Of a stretch of 8,071 nucleotides of DNA, positions 7,017 to 8,071 are shown one piece after another. The DNA is from Streptosporangiaceae bacterium (GTDB lineage Bacteria; Actinomycetota; Actinomycetes; Streptosporangiales; Streptosporangiaceae), in assembly GCA_030040475.1 (NCBI GenBank), contig JASHTQ010000619.1, positions 1-8,071 of the forward strand, in the 5' to 3' direction. The notes beneath the pieces are model-generated. The model did no database searches and was not told the origin of the DNA. It saw only the letters and a program-made list of their open reading frames with translations. Positions within the stretch are counted from its first letter, which is position 1. Each line of letters begins with the position of its first letter. A program made the position numbers and the translations under genes.

Positions 7017-7089
7017 ACGCGGGACCGGTCACGAGGCCGCCCCAGTCCTCGTTCGTGGTCAGGCCGGACGGCTCGCGACGTCAATGAGG

Positions 7090-7155
7090 CAAGCTCGCTC
7101 ATACCCAAGCCCGCTCGTGGGTTGCCAAGCCCGCTCATACCGGGCCCGCTCGTCC
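7090..7155. repeat. Four imperfect ~15-bp direct repeats
   Basis: Copies resembling CAAGCCCGCTCATAC begin at 7090 (CAAGCTCGCTCATAC), 7106 (CAAGCCCGCTCGTGG), 7126 (CAAGCCCGCTCATAC) and 7141 (CGGGCCCGCTCGTCC). The spacing is about 16, 20 and 15 bp, so they form two pairs, each a CATAC-type followed by a CGT-type copy. Unlike the in-gene repeat they do not sit in a coding frame. They could be multiple binding sites for a regulator of either divergent gene. Confidence 0.7.
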
Positions 7156-7228
7156 ACGGTAGCGGTCAACGTTCCGGCGGCTCAAGACAAAGGACGCAAT
7201 TCGGCGCGCCGGCGACTGACCGTGATGT

Positions 7229-7247
7229 TACCGATCCGCAATCGGTA
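7229..7247. promoter_or_regulatory. 19-bp palindrome, candidate operator
   Basis: TACCGAT and ATCGGTA are perfect 7-bp arms around CCGCA. The centre is 69 bp upstream of the start of the plus-strand gene at 7307, a usual position for a dimeric repressor or activator site. There is no T-run and no gene ends here, so a terminator is unlikely. The cognate regulator is not in the window. Confidence 0.55.
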
Positions 7248-7294
7248 CGAACTCTCCGGCCGGTCTGGGTGATCATTGACGTGGGGGCGACTTC

Positions 7295-7302
7295 GGGGAG
7301 GG
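7295..7302 (+). promoter_or_regulatory. Ribosome binding site of the DVWAF-repeat gene
   Basis: GGGGAGGG lies 4 nt before ATG 7307 (GGAGG with a 5-nt spacer), which fixes the start of the plus-strand gene. Confidence 0.75.
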
Positions 7303-7306
7303 TCAG

Positions 7307-8071
7307 ATGCTCGGCGGGACACGGGCCTGGCGCGGGGCGGCGGCGGGAGCCGCGGTGGTGCTCGCGCTGACCGCGGTCGACGGAGCGGCGGCCGGGGCGA
7401 CGGCGGCCTGGCACGTCGTCAGGCAGGTCAGCAGCGGGGTGTTCGGCGGCTTCACCGCGGTGACCGCGGCCGGGGCGACGGGCGGCTGGGCGTTCGACGG
7501 GTACTCCAGGCCGACCGCCTGGCAGCGGTCGGGATCGGCGTGGCGGCAGGTCGCGTTCCCCGGCCAGGCCGGCGAGCAGGTGGTCGCGGCGGAGGCGACG
7601 TCGGCCACCGACGTCTGGGCGTTCACCGCGAACGGGACGCGATCCCGGGCGCTGCGTTGGAACGGCCGCGAGTGGTCGGCGGTGAAGACGTTCGGCCAGC
7701 AGGTCGGCGGGGCGGTGGTGCTGGCCGCCGACGACGTGTGGGCGTTCGGCCAGCAGCCGTTCGGGCCCGGCCGCGGGCTTGCCGCCTGGCATTACGACGG
7801 CCGCACCTGGTCCCAGGCGGCCTCGGGCGACGGCCTGGAGGGCGGCAGCGGCCTGTCGGCAAGCGACGTCTGGGCCTTCGCCGGGACCGACGTCGCGAAC
7901 TGGAACGGGCGCGCCTGGTCGCGTACCTCGGTGGCCCGGCTGCTGCCCGCCAAGGTCCGGCTGAACGATCCGGCGGTGGTGGGCATCGACGCGCAGTCGC
8001 CGTCCAGCGTCTACGCCCTCGGCAGCGGCAACGCGGAAGACGAGGGCGGCCCGCTGGTGATCCTGCACTAC
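7307..8071 (+). CDS. Exported protein with DVWAF repeats, probable beta-propeller, partial at right edge
   Basis: ATG 7307 follows a good ribosome site and the frame stays open for 255 codons to the end of the window. The N-terminus MLGGTRAWRGAAAGAAVVLA is a signal-peptide-like stretch, with probable cleavage around GAAAGA (26-31). The rest is a regular repeat: GGWAF (59-63), TDVWAF (101-106), DDVWAF (142-147), SDVWAF (186-191) and SSVYAL (233-238), spaced about 41-47 residues. Each is followed by a W-[N/D]-G-[R]-x-W segment such as RWNGREW (117-123), HYDGRTW (162-168) and NWNGRAW (198-204). Such S/D-DVWAVG repeats with a WNG..W strand are typical of actinobacterial secreted proteins, thought to fold as beta-propellers. 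No enzymatic residues are recognisable. The protein probably acts outside the cell, but its ligand is unknown. Being divergent from the minus-strand cluster, it may share regulation through the intergenic sites. Confidence 0.85.
   Translation, partial: MLGGTRAWRGAAAGAAVVLALTAVDGAAAGATAAWHVVRQVSSGVFGGFTAVTAAGATGGWAFDGYSRPTAWQRSGSAWRQVAFPGQAGEQVVAAEATSATDVWAFTANGTRSRALRWNGREWSAVKTFGQQVGGAVVLAADDVWAFGQQPFGPGRGLAAWHYDGRTWSQAASGDGLEGGSGLSASDVWAFAGTDVANWNGRAWSRTSVARLLPAKVRLNDPAVVGIDAQSPSSVYALGSGNAEDEGGPLVILHY

Larger units (their letters stand above)
7008..7306. promoter_or_regulatory. Divergent intergenic region with direct repeats and a palindrome
   Basis: This 299-bp stretch separates two divergent genes, so it must hold promoters for both. 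It contains four imperfect direct repeats (7090-7155), a 19-bp palindrome (7229-7247), and a short inverted repeat, ACGAGG/CCTCGT (7031-7036 and 7047-7052), near the minus-strand start. A TTGACG at 7084-7079 on the minus strand is a possible -35 for the proline-rich gene, but no good -10 follows at 16-19 bp. For the plus-strand gene a TACGAA at 7246-7251 could be a -10 overlapping the palindrome, with no clear -35. No coding frame with a ribosome site was seen here. Confidence 0.6.

Noticed and set aside
7276..7281. TTGACG as a -35 element for the plus-strand gene
   Set aside because: The matching -10 would fall at about 7299-7304, inside the ribosome binding site, and no TANNNT is there.
7166..8068. 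A 300-residue minus-strand frame opposite the DVWAF-repeat gene
   Set aside because: Low-complexity Arg/Pro/Gly content and no ribosome site. The plus frame has a signal peptide, repeated motifs and a good ribosome site.

Overview
The window is very GC-rich, with GC-ending codons, GTG starts and strong GGAGG-type ribosome binding sites. This points to a high-GC actinobacterium (Streptomyces/Streptosporangiales-like). I cannot name the genus from the sequence alone.

Layout: five genes lie on the minus strand and one on the plus strand, diverging from a ~300-bp intergenic region (7008-7306). Read from that region leftwards, the minus-strand genes are: a small proline-rich protein with a cysteine cluster (7007-6543); an MFS-type transporter with a C-terminal cyclic-nucleotide-binding domain (6460-4799); a secreted cysteine-containing protein with Ig-like domains (4686-3358); a 1070-residue protein with a zinc ribbon, class III nucleotide cyclase domain, AAA/STAND ATPase and TPR tail (3326-114); and the start of a further reading frame (113-1) that runs off the window. 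Read rightwards, a partial exported protein with repeated DVWAF motifs starts at 7307 and runs off the right end.

The most coherent biological idea is a local cyclic-nucleotide circuit. One gene carries all the residues expected of an active class III adenylate cyclase. A neighbour on the same strand carries an intact phosphate-binding cassette fused to a membrane transporter. The secreted Ig-like protein sits between them, only 31 bp before the cyclase gene, so it is probably co-transcribed with the cyclase. The functional link is inference.

Other points of note are: a TAG stop followed at once, in the same frame, by an ATG and TPR-like sequence at the end of the cyclase gene; four imperfect ~15-bp direct repeats and a 19-bp palindrome in the divergent intergenic region; and an 18-bp tandem repeat inside the small proline-rich gene. 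No RNA genes, CRISPR arrays, insertion sequences or phage genes were recognised.
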